Below, in pieces: positions 47,080-59,023 of a DNA stretch of 64,000 nucleotides. The stretch covers positions 22,985,702 through 23,049,701 of the forward strand of contig OX422183.1 in the NCBI GenBank assembly GCA_949130485.1, read 5' to 3'. The notes beneath the pieces are model-generated. The model was not told the DNA's origin and did not search any database. It saw only the letters and a program-made list of their open reading frames with translations. Position 1 is the first letter of the stretch. Every line of letters starts with the position of its first letter. Source of the DNA: Agelas oroides (lineage: Eukaryota > Porifera > Demospongiae > Agelasida > Agelasidae). The translations under genes were made by a program, and so were the position numbers.

Positions 47080-48880
47080 TAGTAAGGTTGCAGAAAAGGA
47101 TGAGTGGTATTCCATCCTAATGAATATACTTGCATCTAGATGCTTCTACTTACACAGATAGGCAATAATTGATAGTGTCAGGGAATGTTATATAATATGC
47201 TATTTACATGCATCAAAAAAATAGTAGAGAAAGATCAAAATCGGTTAAAATAGGCATCAGATTATAATTGTTAATTTAGAATTAGCTACTAAACTCCTAA
47301 ATACTTCACTTATCAATGAAAAAGCATGCAATCATCATGTACTGGGGTTTGTTATCATATGATAGTAGGTTTTGTCCTAAATCTTTTACCACCAATATGC
47401 TCCTAAATTACCCACTACTAGCTGAAATGCATACATTATAAATACAGACAGGGATACCGCTATAGCTTCTTAATCACTCCAATAGCAATTGATCACATAA
47501 TAAACAGTATATCTGTTTTTTGTTGTGATTGTAACTGAAGCTAGGATATTCTCTTCCACTCAATTTATCATGGTACATACAGTGAGAATTTTAATTTTAT
47601 TGCAGATACCACATACCGCTACTCAAACACAGATGATAACAACAATGTTCAGTTGCTAGGTACTACGTAGTAGATTTGCATTATATCTGTGACATTGCCT
47701 CCAACCATATCACCCCAATGGTTTGCAATATCCTCCATACCTGGATGTGCCAGGAAAGAGTAGCAAGGAAACTGAGAATCAGACGGATGAAGATTCAGTG
47801 ATATAGAACTGAAAACATATTTTATGCAGGTACTGATGTCCTTCTTGATACTGCTTTGAAAGCAAAGATGAACTAACTACCTCCTTGAAGATCAGCTATG
47901 TAGCTATTTGTTCTTAGCATCATTTGAATAGCTTCACTTTGCCTGTGAGTGTATACAGTTTCATCCAGATATACGACTACGAAACTACGAAAAACAAAGT
48001 GTCTACGAATCACTAGTTAAATTATGGATAGCTAGCTACTGCATGCACCACACACAGTCATGACAATAAAGCAGTAGGGAATCTGGAAGAGGTGCCCTTC
48101 TGTAAGCAGCTAGAGATATGACAAACAATCACGACCATGAAACACAGTATGTAGCTAGTATACATACTGTGGTTTATACATACGCCATGCTCAGATGTCT
48201 GTTAACTGTTTTAGTCCACTGTTTGATTCACAGAAGTCACTCTCTAACAACTACTAGCAATCAGCTATGGAAATAAGAAAATAATGAAAAGCTTGATATT
48301 TAACTTAGTAAAAATATTCCTGATTTTCGTGGAGCTGGCTCCTCAAGACATCAGTTCTATATACTTATTAGCCTGTTTGGCTGAGCTTGACAGTAGCTAG
48401 GTACTACTATATTATTCTGGGGTCAAACAATTTCTCAGTCTGAAAAAAGTGGACAATAGTGATATGTTAATGCTAGTCTGGAAAATACACACTAAGGAAT
48501 ATCATTGTAAGCCCATGCATGATTTCAAGCCTTCTGTTACATAAAATGTACAACTGCATGACAGTGCAATTTGCTGATTGATTACTGGGTAAGAGTAATG
48601 CTCCTGACCTCTTGACACTCATGCCAAGCCAAAGGCGATGCAAGGGTTTATGGTGCCTCTCTCCCTGGATTGTTGATATGGTACTTTCCACGAGAGTGGT
48701 GCACTACAAATCAAGTAACAGAATGTATACTGGAGAGAATTGTACAACAAATAAATATTCACTACTAGTGATTTTTTTTCACTTGTGCAATAGCCGATTC
48801 TCCCTTCACAATGGGCATATGCAGTTATGATGCATTAAAACAAGTCTTGCGTGTTCTGATCTCAATGACATTATTTCTAC
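47080..48880. other. Intergenic stretch, nothing recognised
   Basis: AT-rich DNA with no exon, repeat array or known motif that I could support. Confidence 0.45.
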
Positions 48881-48925
48881 AAATCACATGCAGCTTATGA
48901 GAACATTCTAAAATTTGCATGCTGC

Positions 48926-49260
48926 ATGGCTACCAGACTCTGGGATGGCAGTTGTCAAAATCTCCTGGAACTTGTTGACCTCCCAACACTTGAATGTCAA
49001 AGGCTGGAAACTTGGCTACTGTACAAGATCATGTACAAACTGTGTTGTTTTGATGAAGGAACTTTCACCCTAAGCACTTCGCTTAATCACCATACACCAC
49101 TTAACCTGGAATAATATAAGATTCGTCTATTGTGCATGTGTGCTTCTGCTGTTCATGCCTTAACAAATACTTACATGTACATTCTTACTCACCAGTTTTG
49201 TTTATGGAATCGTGTCTAGTATTAGCCTAGGTTGCTATATACATCATGCATCCTGTCTTT
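48926..49260 (+). pseudogene. LINE reverse-transcriptase C-terminal remnant
   Basis: The ORF reads LLELVDLPTLECQRLETWL, LYKIMYKLCCFDEGTF and HHTPLNLE. This follows the pattern found at the 3' end of CR1/L2/jockey-like LINE ORF2, where a LPTLE.RR...L...YKI motif precedes a short C-terminal tail. A frameshift after the Asn-Leu-Glu codons leads to ACTSAVHALTN-like remains and LWNR. No RT core is present, so it is a short 5'-truncated copy. Confidence 0.55.
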
Positions 49261-49309
49261 AATGGCAAAACTATTATTAAAAATTGGAAAAAGGTTAAAA
49301 TACCAATTT

Positions 49310-49590
49310 TAGCTCGGAAAATAACTTGCCGACGTTTCGACTGAATGCTCCGGTCGTCATCAGGGCGAAAGTGAAGAGGTGCAAAGAAACATTGCTATTT
49401 ATAGCCATGCACTACTGAGGATACATGTAATTGGAGGTCAAAGGTTGGAGAGGATTGCTCCTCCCTCCCTGCCTCCTCATCACAGCAGTCCAGCAACCAG
49501 GAACTTCCAGTCCTCCATCTCGGTTGAAGCGCTCTTCTGAGGGTGTCATCTGGATGTGCAAGGCCTCTTTCACCAACAGTTCCTGTCCTC
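49310..49590 (-). pseudogene. Penelope-like or related retroelement 3' remnant
   Basis: The minus strand reads LLVKEALHIQMTPSEERFNRD, GGLEVPGCWTAVMRRQ, then ends YMYPQ and TAG at 49412. This resembles the E.(A)I.......N.D.G pattern of GIY-YIG endonuclease C-termini in Penelope-like elements. It is followed by CATCAGGGCG-type sequence, ACGTTTCGACTGAATGC on the plus strand, which is usual at such 3' ends. Only the last 55 or so codons remain. Confidence 0.45.
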
Positions 49591-49599
49591 TATGTTACC

Positions 49600-51050
49600 C
49601 TACAATTAAGTTGTGTTTGCATCAATTCTGCACGAGTAGCAGAATTACATCTTACTTAGCCATGTGTAAATCTGCAGCTGAAACAGGACCTGCTGAGCAA
49701 TCTATTTGTATAACCGTTTCCAGTATTACACAAATCTGCAGATGCTATTGCCTTACGTTAATTAGACCAAGCAATACATGATGAGCTCATACAGTTGTAA
49801 AATGACATCAGCATAACACTGTAACTTACACTTACAGAAATATATAGTGCAATATCCAAGAAACACAATCTAAAGATGTATAGGCATAAAATAGAAATTA
49901 TTGTTATAGTTTACTCTATTAGGAAGCTTGCTAAGCAAGTCTGACCTGCATCTGAACATTCAGTAACATTGAGTGTGATAAAGGCCTAAAAATGCCTGAT
50001 GATGCTGTTAGTAAAATGGATCATGATTCCATAATCAGTGCAGGGAGCTCTGCCTACAACTTACTACTGCCAGGCAGTGCTAGCGCCCATTGCAGTCGCA
50101 TTATGGTTAGCTGCAGAGAAGTGGTGTGTATGCCCAATGGTGTAAATCACTCGGTAGCTTAACTAGCTGTACCACTCATACATACCTTGTACTGTACATA
50201 TAGCTTTGCTTCCGCTCTGCCAGGCGTCCAAGTGGCTTAGTGGAAAGAGCGTCTTCAGAAAGTCTTGGGTTCAAATCCCAGCTGAATCCCAAGCTCTTAC
50301 TCTCTCAGCAAAAAATTCATGAGTGCCTACTGTTATATAGTAGATGTCAAGCCTACTTGGCTGCTAAATACCCATCCACCTAGTTGGAATAGCTTAATCC
50401 TACGCACATAACTTTTAGTTTGTTATGTATGTTATCACAAGTGTCCAGGAGTTGACAGAGAACCACTATTTCTCTTTGCAGAAGTCCAGAAGCTTCATTC
50501 AGATCTGCCTGTCATATCCTTCCACATGAAAACATAATATATGATGCTTACCAATGGTTACCGGTGGTTTTTAACCAATATATGATGCTTACATGCAAGA
50601 ACTCTACGCTGTTGTGTTGTATGTAGTCATCTTTGTACCAAGTAAACTTTTGTTAGCTTCAGTCCTTCTTACTCCAGTGCTTGTCAGGTATACTGCAAGA
50701 AACTAGTGTATGATGAGAAGGCCTGGGTATGACGATGTTATTTTGTTGTAAGTGTTGATGGTCAGATATTACATGCAGTTCTGATTAGCATTGACTTGCA
50801 TGGTTGAAGTTTAGCTGAACACTTCAACCAGTAAAAGAACTAATATTAGTCTTATCCTTTATGCAGGCCATTTTAGTAAAGTATGTACAACGTCAAGTAC
50901 TAACATTGAAAGAAGTTGTCTAGCTAGTTCCATGCGGCAATATCCTAGCCTAGGTTAACTCGACCGACTTGACCAAAGGTCGTGTAAGTTGCACCGGAAG
51001 TCACATGACCGATTAGGGCGGTACCACATGGGATTGGTGAAAAGACGTTT
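49600..51050. other. Intergenic stretch with one tRNA-like repeat
   Basis: The only structure seen is at about 50226-50291 (AAGTGGCTTAGTGGAAAGAGC then TTGGGTTCAAATCCCAGC), with A-box-like and B-box-like parts but a shortened anticodon arm. It is likely a SINE head. The rest shows nothing. Confidence 0.45.
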
Positions 51051-51056
51051 ATCACA

Positions 51057-51228
51057 GAGGTGTAGGAAAGACTTTTTGATTGGGGGGCAGAGTTTTTAAT
51101 AAAATTAATTTGTAGTACAGGACATGTAGAGTGGGCGTGGCACAGACCGAAAACTTGGGGGGGGGGGGGGGGGGGGGGCACATGCTCCCAGTGCCCCCCC
51201 TGTTCCTACGCCTATATGTATCAACCAT
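51057..51228. mobile_element. Short element related to 13209-13667
   Basis: It shares GTGTAGGAAAGACTTTTTGATTGGGGGG at the left and CCAGTGCCCCCCCTG then TTCCTACGCCTATA at the right with the earlier element. It includes a poly-G tract (51158-51178) and lacks the tRNA-like module. Confidence 0.6.
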
Positions 51229-51481
51229 TGCCTGCGGCAAACCTCAGATGGTGAAGGCTTTACGATAGCATGAGGACCGGCAATGTTCCTTCTACCAAGG
51301 AGTCCATTGCAACACTTTTGAAATACTCAGCTCATACTGTGTATCTTGTTATAACCCAGATGTGCAACAGCAGACTGATAGATATAATTGTGGACGCTTA
51401 CAATATAAAATTATAAAATTGAGGTATAGAGTGCTATAGGCAAATTTCAAGGCGGTGAGGTATCTGTATTATATTTTGCTT

Positions 51482-51549
51482 CGTTCTCAGGACTTGCCCG
51501 CCTCCAGTTTTTGCAAGCGATCACTGGAGGCGGGGAAGGCCTGGGAACG
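51482..51549. mobile_element. Hairpin MITE of the CCTCGTTCCCAGGC family
   Basis: CGTTCTCAGGACTTGCCCGC CTCCAG at the left pairs with the inverse at the right (CTGGAGGCGGGGAAGGCCTG GGAACG) around a loop with GCAAGCGATC. The same ends occur at 57324, 58501, 59028 and elsewhere. Confidence 0.7.
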
Positions 51550-51805
51550 GTTAGTTGACATCAGTGAATGTCCATTGTCGTCAAAGAAAAGTCTGGGCAA
51601 AAGGCAAGTGTGTGTTCGGTGGCAATAGTCAGTCTGTGTCTCTGTTTGCCATCGGTCGGTGGCAATAGTCGTTTTGTGGCTGTTATCGCCACCAATTTTT
51701 TCGGTGTCAATAGCCACTGTGTTAATTTTTCCCATACAAACTCTAATTGAACAAAAATTAAAACTTCCGAGGTAGAGCTTGGACGACCCACGATGTTTGC
51801 AAAAA

Positions 51806-51903
51806 GCAGCCAATGGGAAATCGTTTGATGTGGCCTGGTCACTCGTAGCACAAGCCATTACTGCGAACGAGCTGTCTCTTGCAAAATCTTCCGGATTGGC
51901 TAT
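51806..51903 (+). promoter_or_regulatory. Probable core promoter region of gene E
   Basis: A CCAAT box in direct orientation (AGCCAATGGG, 51808-51817), an ETS-like CTTCCGG (51888-51894) and an inverted CCAAT (GGATTGGCTA, about 51893-51902) lie 130-225 bp upstream of the gene E start codon. No TATA box was seen. CCAAT plus ETS sites are common in TATA-less metazoan promoters. Confidence 0.35.
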
Positions 51904-52031
51904 CAAAGGTCAAACTGTATGCGTTACTGTCGATAGACCGCACCCACTTCGCTGTCAACATATAATAAGCCTCATGTTCGCAATTACCCAGTCCTACGCA
52001 AGTTCCAACTTGGTTGGAACTTACAAACATA

Positions 52032-54914
52032 ATGTTACACATTGTTGCAGTCGTTTCATTACTCTTCTGCACTGCAATCCCCACAAGAGTTACAGCTTGC
52101 ACTGGTGAGTTTGTTTAGTCTCGCAACGCCAACCTGTCACTCGAAGGAAGCACCTTTGCTTGCAGGAGGGACTTCCTCGCAAACGAAGGGCCGGCGACAC
52201 CTGTCTGACTGCGTTTGGTATGAGGATAGTGCTCAGATATGCATGATGGTTGCATACCCACACTATTATTGTACGTATACTGCATGCTAAGTAGCCGTAT
52301 TTAATCCTTGATTTTCAGGTCTGACGTTGACTAGCAGCCTGAGTGTTAATGGAAGACACGCATGTCTCTCGGAGGAAGTCACCTTTACATGCACTGCTCA
52401 AGGACATGTTATTTTCTGGGGAAATGAAGGATTTGGAGAGATCACAGTACACTATCTAAGTCCACCTTCCAGGGGTCACTTTCGAGCGGCGGTGGAGAGC
52501 TATGACTTCAACAACAATTGCTTGGTTTCTTCCCTAACCTTTCGCGCAACTGCCTCACGCAACAGGACCAGAGTCATGTGCACAAGTAGAGACAGAAGTT
52601 TAAGTCAATCGCTGCCTTTGCATATAATGAGTAAGCTATTATTTTTCTTGAGCACTAGAGACTACTATGTTTCTACGCAACAATAACAGACTTTTTGTTT
52701 ATACCGTTTTCTGAGTTATTGCAACTAATCCTGTAATCCAATCAGAAAGCAACAGTGAAAACCTTTAAAATCTGCAATTTTAAGGAATGGCATGATTTTC
52801 ACTCTTGCCAAGAGTCTGAAATCCTTCGTATAGCAGAAGTTGATTTATTTAACCTCCATGCAGACATCACTCTCGAACACTTGACAGTAGTTCCACTCTC
52901 ACTCTCAACTGTCCAACTGGAATGGAAGGTTGTCCCCTTGAGTGGACACCACTGCATTACAGGCTACAATATTCAAGTCTCTGGCCCAAATGGATCACAG
53001 TGGGGGGCACAAACCCCGAGAGGAAACCACTCATTTCTCTTGTCCGGAATGCAACTGGAGCCATCGAAGGAGTATACATATTCTGTTACTGCCAATATTC
53101 CATCTACTCACACTGGTCCTACTGTCAAGCAAACATCAATTGTGCAAGTTCAAGGCATGTTTCGCAAATCATAGAATACAGCACATGATTTTTTTGTAGC
53201 CTTGCTCTCAGTCCCTCCCTTAGGCCCTCCCCAAGCTTTCCATTGCATGTTCACAGTAAAAGGATTTTAAAATGAGGCTACATGGTTTGCGCATTACTGC
53301 GTAAATTTTCACATATATACATGCAGAACCCAACCCTCCAACTAACCTCAGTGCTGTGATAACTTGTGATGCTAAAGGTTATAAAGTCTACACTGAATGG
53401 AAGGTATGCCATATCTACTGATTCTAAATCAACAACCACAATTAAGTAAAGCATTCATACAAGTGCAACTAGATATTGATACATAATAGGTATGACGGTA
53501 CATGATAAAATTTCCCTCTGCAGGCTCCTCATCCTGCTCCACTTGGCTCTCCACTGACTAGTTATCTCCTCCATTACCACACTTTTGAGGATGACAGTAC
53601 CATTCAGCTTCCACTGAACACTACATCTACTTCTTACATGCTGAGCAATGTCACTTCATGTGTATTTAACATAACTGTAGCAGCTCTAAGTGAGACCGGG
53701 CCAAGCAGAAACAACCCATCAGTTCGTTTAGGTATGTAAATCGTAAGTTTCACCTAGTCTGTCATGTTCACTTTGTGGAAAGTGTATAAGAAAAGAATCT
53801 AGACCTAAACTGTGTTTCACATTATGTGTCTTATTATCAGGCCTCCACCCAGCTTTTTCTTCTTTTTTTTTTTTTCACTACACACAGTGAAAAAACTGGA
53901 TGGGGACCTAAAAATGACGATTATGTGAATGCAACAAGTAGTTATAAAACTATTAAATCAGATATTAAAGAACAACATATTTATCTAACTAAGGTTCCTT
54001 ACGTCTACAGTAATAATTGGTAACATAATACTGCTGTTAATGAACTTGTGCCTACAGCTATTCCATGTGAGGATTCTTTGTTGACAGCAGGCCACTGCAG
54101 TCGGACACCACTAACACCAACCTTCACACAAGTGTTGACTGCTGTGGAACACACAGGTATTGAGGGTGCATGTATGGTGCCACCACAGAGATGCAGCGAT
54201 TGCCCAGAGCCACCTGAAGTGAATGCTTCCACCCCCTTTTCAAATCGGACTGACTGCCCAGAGTCCCCAACACACAGTAAGCTCTTATGCAACAAACACA
54301 TGAATACCAACAGTAATATATTATTATACTAAACGCCAGTGTAGCAAAACTAAATACTAAAAGTAAGCTTTTAAGTAACTGAATAGAGTTCGCCACAGAG
54401 TGCATGTATGTTTCTAAACAACTTTTATACAAATGAATATCAAACAGTAAGCTCGTTTGCAACAAACACATGAATACCAACAGTGTAAGGGAAACTTTTA
54501 ACCATCTGAATAGAGTTTGCCACAGAGGGTAAGCTTCTAAACAACTTTTATAAAAACAAATATCAACTGGGTACACTTTCCCAAGCCATGCAACCCGTTA
54601 CCATGAACCCTACTACTCTCCCACCCCCTGCAGGTCCAGCTTCTATTACCCTTTATGCTACCACTGCTCTTATCTCTGGAGTAATAGCTTTCTGCAGTGG
54701 TATTCTGTTTGCTGGTGTCTGTAATTGCATCCTACAGTGCCATGAGCAATGGAGGATAGACAGGAAGAGTTCAAAGTGTACCACTGGTGTGGCTACTGAA
54801 CAGAGAGTGGGAAGTCCCGAATATGAAGAAATTCCCACACCCACAGGTCATTCCCAGAGTGATATGCAGCTACAACGTAATGCTGCTTATGTTGTAGTTC
54901 AGAGTTCCCATTAA
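52032..54914 (+). CDS. Gene E: complete single-pass receptor-like protein with YEEI tail
   Basis: Seven exons give 486 codons in one frame. They are 52032-52104 (signal peptide MLHIVAVVSLLFCTAIP), 52319-52630 (Ig-like, Cys in VTFTC, W in IFWGN, Cys in RVMC), 52864-53154 (FN3, LEWKVVPLSGHHCITGYNI), 53327-53403 with 53524-53731 (second FN3, phase-0 split, NLSAVITC and SYLLHYHTF), 54058-54276 (Cys- and Pro-rich stalk) and 54634-54914 (TM and tail). The TM span is about TALISGVIAFCSGILFAG, then a Cys-rich and basic tail that ends AAYVVVQSSH. The tail contains SPEYEEIPT. All boundaries are phase 1 except the FN3 split. Exon 3 ends CAAG|GCATGT, a GC donor; GT alternatives there break the frame. Exon layout shows it is a paralogue of A to D with the order of the two FN3 types swapped. 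Role inferred: surface receptor signalling through phosphotyrosine. Confidence 0.8.
54281..54570. repeat. Tandem duplication inside the last gene E intron
   Basis: The block CAGTAAGCTC.T.TGCAACAAACACATGAATACC followed by TGAATAGAGTT.GCCACAGAG and CTAAACAACTTTTATA occurs twice, about 165 bp apart. Both copies repeat the donor-like CAGTAAGCTC of exon 6, so a cryptic donor exists at about 54448. Confidence 0.7.
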
Positions 54915-55023
54915 GAACTGAAGCACTACTAGTATAATTTCCAGCCACTTGTAAGTAGTTGTTTACATAAGTATTGACCTTTGAAATGATGATAAGTTAC
55001 ATCATCATATGAATACTGCACAC

Positions 55024-55150
55024 CCCATTGCTGTGGGTACCCAAACAGAGAGAGAGGGGAAAGTCCTGAAAGTGTTTCCCAGGACAGTATGCAGCTACAA
55101 GGTAATGCTTACATATGTTGCGGTGCAAAGTTCCCATTAAGAACTTAACC
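55024..55150 (+). pseudogene. Duplicated and decayed end of the gene E last exon
   Basis: The pieces AACAGAGAGAGAGGGGAAAG, GTCCTGAA.GTGTTTCCCA, ATGCAGCTACAAGGTAATGC and AGTTCCCATTAAGAACT align with the tail-coding end of gene E (54795-54920). The copy has lost the YEEI-coding part and the frame. Confidence 0.65.
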
Positions 55151-57060
55151 ACTAGTACATAGTATGATATAGCTACTCAGAAGTAGTTTCTTACCTATAG
55201 CATTGACCCTTGGCATTGATTGAGTGCTACACCATGCTGTAATGCTGTACCTTACCAGCATGTTTGTTTTATATGATGAGCCAGAGGGACCATAATCCAC
55301 CATATTATCCCCCTGTATCATAATTAGCAAAATAGCAATTAATAATTCGTACTAAAATAATGAAATATCATACTCCACCATGAAATAATTAAGCTCCAGT
55401 ATAGCACAGCTCCTTGTTGTGTTACATACACCTTATGCATGTTGGAGCAGAGCAAGTCTAATCCTATAGTGATAATATTAGGAATTTTTTGACAGTGGGA
55501 AGGACAACTGCATGCAGGTATCCCTAAATTCCCACGTATAATGTCTCTCTGTGCACAAAGAAACATTATACCTTCAAAATGGTTTAGTGTATATGTATTC
55601 ATGGTGATATGTTATATATAAGTATGCTTTCGACCTCCACGTGACCCTCAACATATGTTTGATAGACAGCACTGGTCATGATGAAATTGTCCCACAAGTC
55701 TTTGAATGTAAGGGGAGTTTCCCCAACATTTGAGGTGTGTATAGTCCACCACATCAATGAATTAATGAATATCAGTGGTAGTTTACGTATATCAAGCTTT
55801 TGTGGTAAGGCAAGTAGGTTATATTCTATGACTTTCAATTCCAGGAAACCAGACAGGAAGTGAACAAGGCCTACATATTATTAAAAGGTTTCATTTTCAT
55901 TTCAGTCACATCTGTTGGCAACCATGGGGCTCACTTTGTTTGTCTTTACATTGAAGGCCCAGTTCTGGTTTATCCAAAATCTTGTTCTTACCACAACTGT
56001 ACTCTCGTGCCCAGACCAGCCCATATAAAGAGGAAGGGGTCTGGTGATACAAGCCTGAATCGTTTGGCTTGCAGAAGTATTGAATTCTTAGTGTAGAATT
56101 AAGAATTGGTCATGAATCTCTTAACATTATACTTTGAGTGGTATAATTGAAGTACTTCTCGCTTCTGCATTATTCCAATAAACACCACTCTGAGATTTGA
56201 TTGGTCACTCTACACTTCTGGTGCTAGCCCAAGGATTTAGACTTGTGACACCAGACCCCTTCTCCTCAGGTGAGCAAGCTGGGTGGGGTCTGGGCCCAAG
56301 ACTACCATGTTGCAGAGCCTTTCAAGCAGTATCAAACTTATATCAAGAAGGACTGAGGTTGTTGAGCATTAAAAAATGTTGTGAAATTGTCTGTTATTAT
56401 AGAATGTCCGTCATCAGCTGCAAAATGTGAGACTGACTACACACATAAAATAATGCTAATACAGATGATGTAATAATGATGAAATGATAGACAAATAAAC
56501 AGATGAGTCTGGTGGTTCTTGGTGTGCTGGTGGTTCTTGGTTGTAATGCTGGTGGTTAAAATCTTGATGCACTCCATTGAGATTGAGTGGTAGGCTTTGC
56601 AGTCACTCCAACAAAGTCCAAATCAACCATCTACAAGAGGTCTTCACCTCCAACAGTTAGCTACCCCACTTATCTGGTCAGAAGGGGTCTCATGGAGATG
56701 AAGACCAACAGCCCTGATATCATGACTACAGACGAGAAACTTAAGGTCCTTTAGCTGTCCATGCCAACAGAACTCTTCATGACATCCTCTGGAACAGTGC
56801 AGAGGTTCTGGAACAAGAATCAAACTGGACCAATAGAAGATTCAAATAAAGACAAGTCAATCTTGATCAAGGACAGCAGCTAAATCCCATATGGAGCACA
56901 TCTGTTAGCTTCTTAACAAAGTAGGTGCAAACATACAGCTATACCTAATAAAGTGCGTTTTGGAGATGCCGAGGATGGGATTGGCTAATGTAAGGTAGTT
57001 TCACGCTCTTTTGTGCTGCTTTGCAGTGCTTACTAATTGTATTGCAGCAGCACACCAGAG
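55150..57060. other. Region 3' of gene E, mostly unrecognised
   Basis: An AATAAA lies near 56176. Copies of a dispersed GTCTCGTGCCCAGACC / GGGGTCTGG family occur at 55995-56090 and 56215-56305. 56500-56930 contains short plus-strand ORF pieces with stops and no recognised domain. Confidence 0.4.
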
Positions 57061-57071
57061 CGGAGTGACCA

Positions 57072-57290
57072 TGATCATGACAACCACTCCACACTGACTC
57101 ATGACAACAACTCCACAATTGTGACAACCACTCCACAATCATGACAACCACTCCACAATCACGACAACCACTCCACAATTGTGACAACCACTCCACAATC
57201 ACGACAACCACTTCACAATTGTGACAACCACTCCACAATCGTGACAACCACTCCACAATCGTGACAACCACTTCACAATCATGATAACCA
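57072..57290. repeat. Minisatellite, 20-bp unit
   Basis: About ten copies of CGTGACAACCACTCCACAAT run in tandem, with slight variants (CATGACAACC, CACTTCACAAT). Confidence 0.95.
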
Positions 57291-57323
57291 AAGCTGTTTT
57301 ATGTTCTAATTGTAACTGTAGCT

Positions 57324-58585
57324 TAGCCTCATTCCCAGGTCTTCCTGCCTCCAGTTTTTGATCGCTTGTAGTATCCAAAAACAGAGGGGGAAGGCCTAGC
57401 CTATTTATCCCATGAATGGCATCATGTGTATAGAAGGGGGGATTCCCGATCAAACAACGCAAATTTGAACAAGGAGCACTACATTTTTGAACGATCGAAA
57501 CTAGTCTCGTGCCCAGCCCGCGCGCGCCTCCCGGCGAGAAACGGTCTGGTAAACGAAGTTGAATTTCTTGGGTTTACTAGGTGTATGTATTCGCAGTGTA
57601 TGCCTCGCGCGCGCGCGCGCATCTTACCTTTGAACCGACACGTGACATTACATTTAGTAGGCGTGGCATGTTGACAGTTGGCCATGTGCAAGAGCAGTGT
57701 GAACAGTGCGGTCAGTGTGAGCTGTTGTAGACGTAGTTGCTCGGCCTGTAGCCTGGCGGATCTACGGGGATGGTTGGCGTTCCTCAAGACAGCCATGCGC
57801 TTTCTTTGTTTCGCTAGTCGCAGCTCCTCTCTCTCGCATTCATCAATCCGGACTTCACGGGGTGGACCCTTTGTCATTGCTTCCGTTTTCGCGCCAGCCT
57901 CTTCCTCGCTCTCCTCACAATTCTCCGCTATTTTGACGTCGAAACAATGAGACCGCTCGCGCCGCTACAGCGCTGGATATGTGTTTGCGCACAAACCACA
58001 CCTTTGCATTCCTGAAGCGTGACAAATTGCATTCCTAAAGCGGGACGGAAGTCAAAGCCACACCCCGCCAACCGAGAACACACTGCAAGATTAGTAGCCT
58101 CGCGCTAAGGCGCTCGGCAATTACCCAAAAGTGGTAATGACCAATGAGATTGCGAGATCGGTAATTATTGTGTAGCACTTCCCTTACAACAGTAAAATTT
58201 GTTCATCTCCATTCAAGTATCCGTACCTTTTTTGAGCGGGTTGGCCGCAAAATGTTTTGATTGTTGCTAGGTTACATTGTCGCAAAAGCGTGCGCTAGCC
58301 CAAGAAATTCGACTTGGTTCACCAGACCATTTCTCCTCATTAGAGGGTGGGGTCTGGGGATGAGACTAGCCTATGTTCGAAACTCCACCGCTAGGGACAC
58401 AGACTACAAAAAAAGGTCGTTCCTTCGATCGGGAACCCCTCCCCCCCTCTGTCTAAGCTACCTAGCAGACACTGACGTCACTCACATGATAAGATAAACA
58501 GGCCTAGGCCTTCCCCCTCTGTTTTTCCATATGGCAAGCGATCAAAAACTGGAGGCGGGAAGGCCAGGAACAAGCCTCACTGTAG
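57324..58585. mobile_element. Foldback element with about 250-bp inverted arms and exon-like cargo
   Basis: 57324-57411 is the inverse of 58501-58583 and 57498-57578 is the inverse of 58291-58370. The DNA between these pairs also aligns (GGGATTCCCGATC / GATCGGGAACCCC). The mirrored order shows one element of about 1.26 kb. The centre (57580-58290) is CpG-rich and carries the minus-strand ORF described separately. No transposase was seen. Confidence 0.65.
57579..57877 (-). CDS. Exon-like ORF inside the foldback element (unrecognised)
   Basis: It opens MTKGPPREVRIDECEREELR and continues with LAKQRKRMAVLRNANHPRRS then ARLQAEQLRLQQ, a basic and Leu/Gln-rich probable helix, before running into the inverted-repeat arm. 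CpG content is high and a GC-rich 5' leader precedes the ATG, as at gene starts. The highly charged style recalls the N-terminus of the neighbouring Helitron-type ORF, but I cannot name it. It is probably a captured first exon. Confidence 0.3.
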
Positions 58586-58639
58586 CTAGCAGAGTAACTA
58601 GGATGAGACTAAACCTCAAAATCTAAACCACTGTTTGAG

Positions 58640-59010
58640 GTAAGTCATGACAAAATAATATGCAGTGCTCATTTGTTCTTACTACAGGCCTGATTCAGTC
58701 CACCATGTTGTTCTAGACATTGTTTGCGTTTTTGGCAAAACAAAGTAGCTATGAATTCTGCTACTGTATCACATGCAAACAGCATTCTAATAACTTTGTG
58801 ATATTAGCATACACCAAGGACAAAAACATTATGAAAGGAACCATGACCATGCACAAACAGCAGTACAATATTTGCTGACCAGAACGTTTTTCATTATTTG
58901 AGGTCATGTTTCTCCATACAATCAGCATGTTGTTGCACCAAGCAGCAGCAGGGAATAACAGCTTGTCAAGTTAACTTGCTGCATTGAAACCACAGCTCTC
59001 CCAGCTAAAG
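58640..59010. repeat. Diverged copy of the 31300/35100 repeat
   Basis: The stretch AACAGCTTGTCAAGTTAACT, then TGCATTGAAACCACAGCTCT CCCAGCTAAA, follows the order of AACTTGTCAGGTATAAAAAATGC and TGTTGAAACTGGAACACTCC in the tandem duplication. It is weak but ordered similarity. Confidence 0.4.
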
Positions 59011-59023
59011 GAAGCAGTTGATG

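Noticed and set aside
50226-50291. Functional tRNA gene
   Set aside because: The anticodon arm is too short to fold properly although the T arm looks good.
56690-56900. Possible plus-strand coding remnant (MKTNSPDIMTTDEKL)
   Set aside because: It has an internal TAG, no recognisable family and no splice support.
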